Shown here piece by piece: positions 20,440-20,797 of a DNA stretch of 20,797 nt. The number at the start of each line of letters is the position of its first letter. Position 1 is the first letter of the stretch. The stretch comes from a virus. Below the pieces are notes generated by a model. It searched no databases. It had not been told where the DNA came from and saw nothing but the letters and a program-made list of their open reading frames with translations. Both the position numbers and the translations under genes were made by a program. The stretch lies in the IMG/VR virus record IMGVR_UViG_3300022707_002587, positions 1 through 20,797 of that record. One strand, written 5' to 3'.

Positions 20440-20457
20440 AGAGGGCCGAAGCCCTCT
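20440..20457 (-). promoter_or_regulatory. perfect hairpin with UUCG tetraloop between two late genes
   Basis: Minus strand: AGAGGGC, TTCG, GCCCTCT; a 7-bp perfect stem closed by the extra-stable C(UUCG)G loop. It fills the gap between the stop of the 81-aa gene and the adaptor start. No T-run follows, so it is more likely an mRNA-stability, processing or attenuation element than a full terminator. Confidence 0.7.
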
Positions 20458-20460
20458 CGA

Positions 20461-20706
20461 TTATTCGCCGTCAGAGTTTTTATTTTCTTTCGGCTGGCTG
20501 GTTTTTGATTTGACCTGTTTCTTTGCCTTCTCTGCGCCTTTCCTTTTATTCCCAGTTTCCACTAGGCTCGGCGCTTCAAGAGGTTTATAAGCTTCCTCTT
20601 TAAGAGGCTTTATGTCATCCGTCACCTTTTCCATCCAACGGGTGGAAAAGGAGTCTTCAGGACAATTAAAGTAGTCTTTGGGGTCGTTGCTAGGTTTTCG
20701 ATACAA
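20461..20706 (-). CDS. small Lys-rich virion operon protein, unknown (81 aa)
   Basis: N-terminal half PSNDPKDYFNCPEDSFSTRWMEKVTDDIKPL, C-terminal half Lys/Glu/Ser-rich and probably disordered (NKRKGAEKAKKQVKSKTS). No family recognised. Located between the putative coat gene end and the adaptor gene, where P22 has no gene. Confidence 0.65.
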   Translation of the reverse strand: MYRKPSNDPKDYFNCPEDSFSTRWMEKVTDDIKPLKEEAYKPLEAPSLVETGNKRKGAEKAKKQVKSKTSQPKENKNSDGE

Positions 20707-20744
20707 CCCCCCAAAGAAACCGCGTTTAACCGCTCAGACTAACA

Positions 20745-20797
20745 TTATGTAATCGTCACGTTGTCAGGATAAGAAACATACTGAGCAACATCCATTA
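20745..20797 (-). CDS. 3' end of an upstream gene (partial), possible coat protein
   Basis: An open frame reading VAQYVSYPDNVTIT then a TAA stop enters from the window edge. In P22 order the gene before the adaptor is the major coat protein, so this may be its C-terminus; only about 17 codons are visible and none are diagnostic. Confidence 0.4.
   Translation of the reverse strand, partial: MDVAQYVSYPDNVTIT

Overview
The window is about 20.8 kb of an AT-rich tailed-phage genome (or prophage) with a P22-like, short-tailed (podovirus) architecture. Evidence for this is a leftward run of tail-adaptor, gp10-type tail/DNA-stabilisation, gp14-like, three Ala/Gln-rich ejection-type (gp7/gp20/gp16-like) and tailspike genes in the P22 order. 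Promoters look like sigma-70, and several small families (Lar, DUF551-like, phage ABA-sandwich-like, P22-type morphogenesis proteins) are typical of gammaproteobacterial phages. I cannot name the host from sequence alone. Almost every gene is on the minus strand, tightly packed with ATGA/TAATG-type stop-start overlaps.

Layout from right to left, which is the direction of transcription. (1) 20797-9127 is the late virion operon: the 3' end of a gene that by position could be the coat gene, a small Lys-rich protein, a UUCG hairpin, head-tail adaptor, gp10-like tail protein, five genes with no clear P22 equivalent (including a 487-aa virion-like protein with a probable TTG start), gp14-like GNAT-fold protein, three ejection proteins, tailspike and a 55-aa protein. 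It ends at an intrinsic terminator at 9020-9043. (2) 8942-5781 is a leftward operon of small accessory genes behind its own promoter (8976-9004): a ribbon-helix-helix protein, small membrane proteins, a DUF551-like protein, an ABA-sandwich-like protein, an HELxE protein and several unknowns. (3) 5765-4870 has no ORF and is the most interesting part. It is predicted to be a large (about 0.9 kb) highly structured minus-strand RNA with a near-consensus promoter directly upstream, helices up to 13 bp, two crossing (pseudoknotted) helix pairs and a CCA-ended tRNA-like module. The G-U/C-A mismatch pattern favours the minus strand. It resembles in size and setting the phage 'ornate large' RNAs (GOLLD/ROOL type). 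(4) 4829-1976 holds an HNH nuclease, a Lar-like anti-restriction protein, a C5-methyltransferase-like protein, zinc-ribbon and unknown small proteins. (5) 1963-10 is a control region: a rightward 67-aa HTH regulator divergent from a leftward ParB/Srx-domain gene, with overlapping -10 boxes and inverted repeats between them, followed by three small leftward genes.

No integrase, terminase, lysozyme, DNA polymerase, CRISPR array, IS element or canonical tRNA was recognised in the window.
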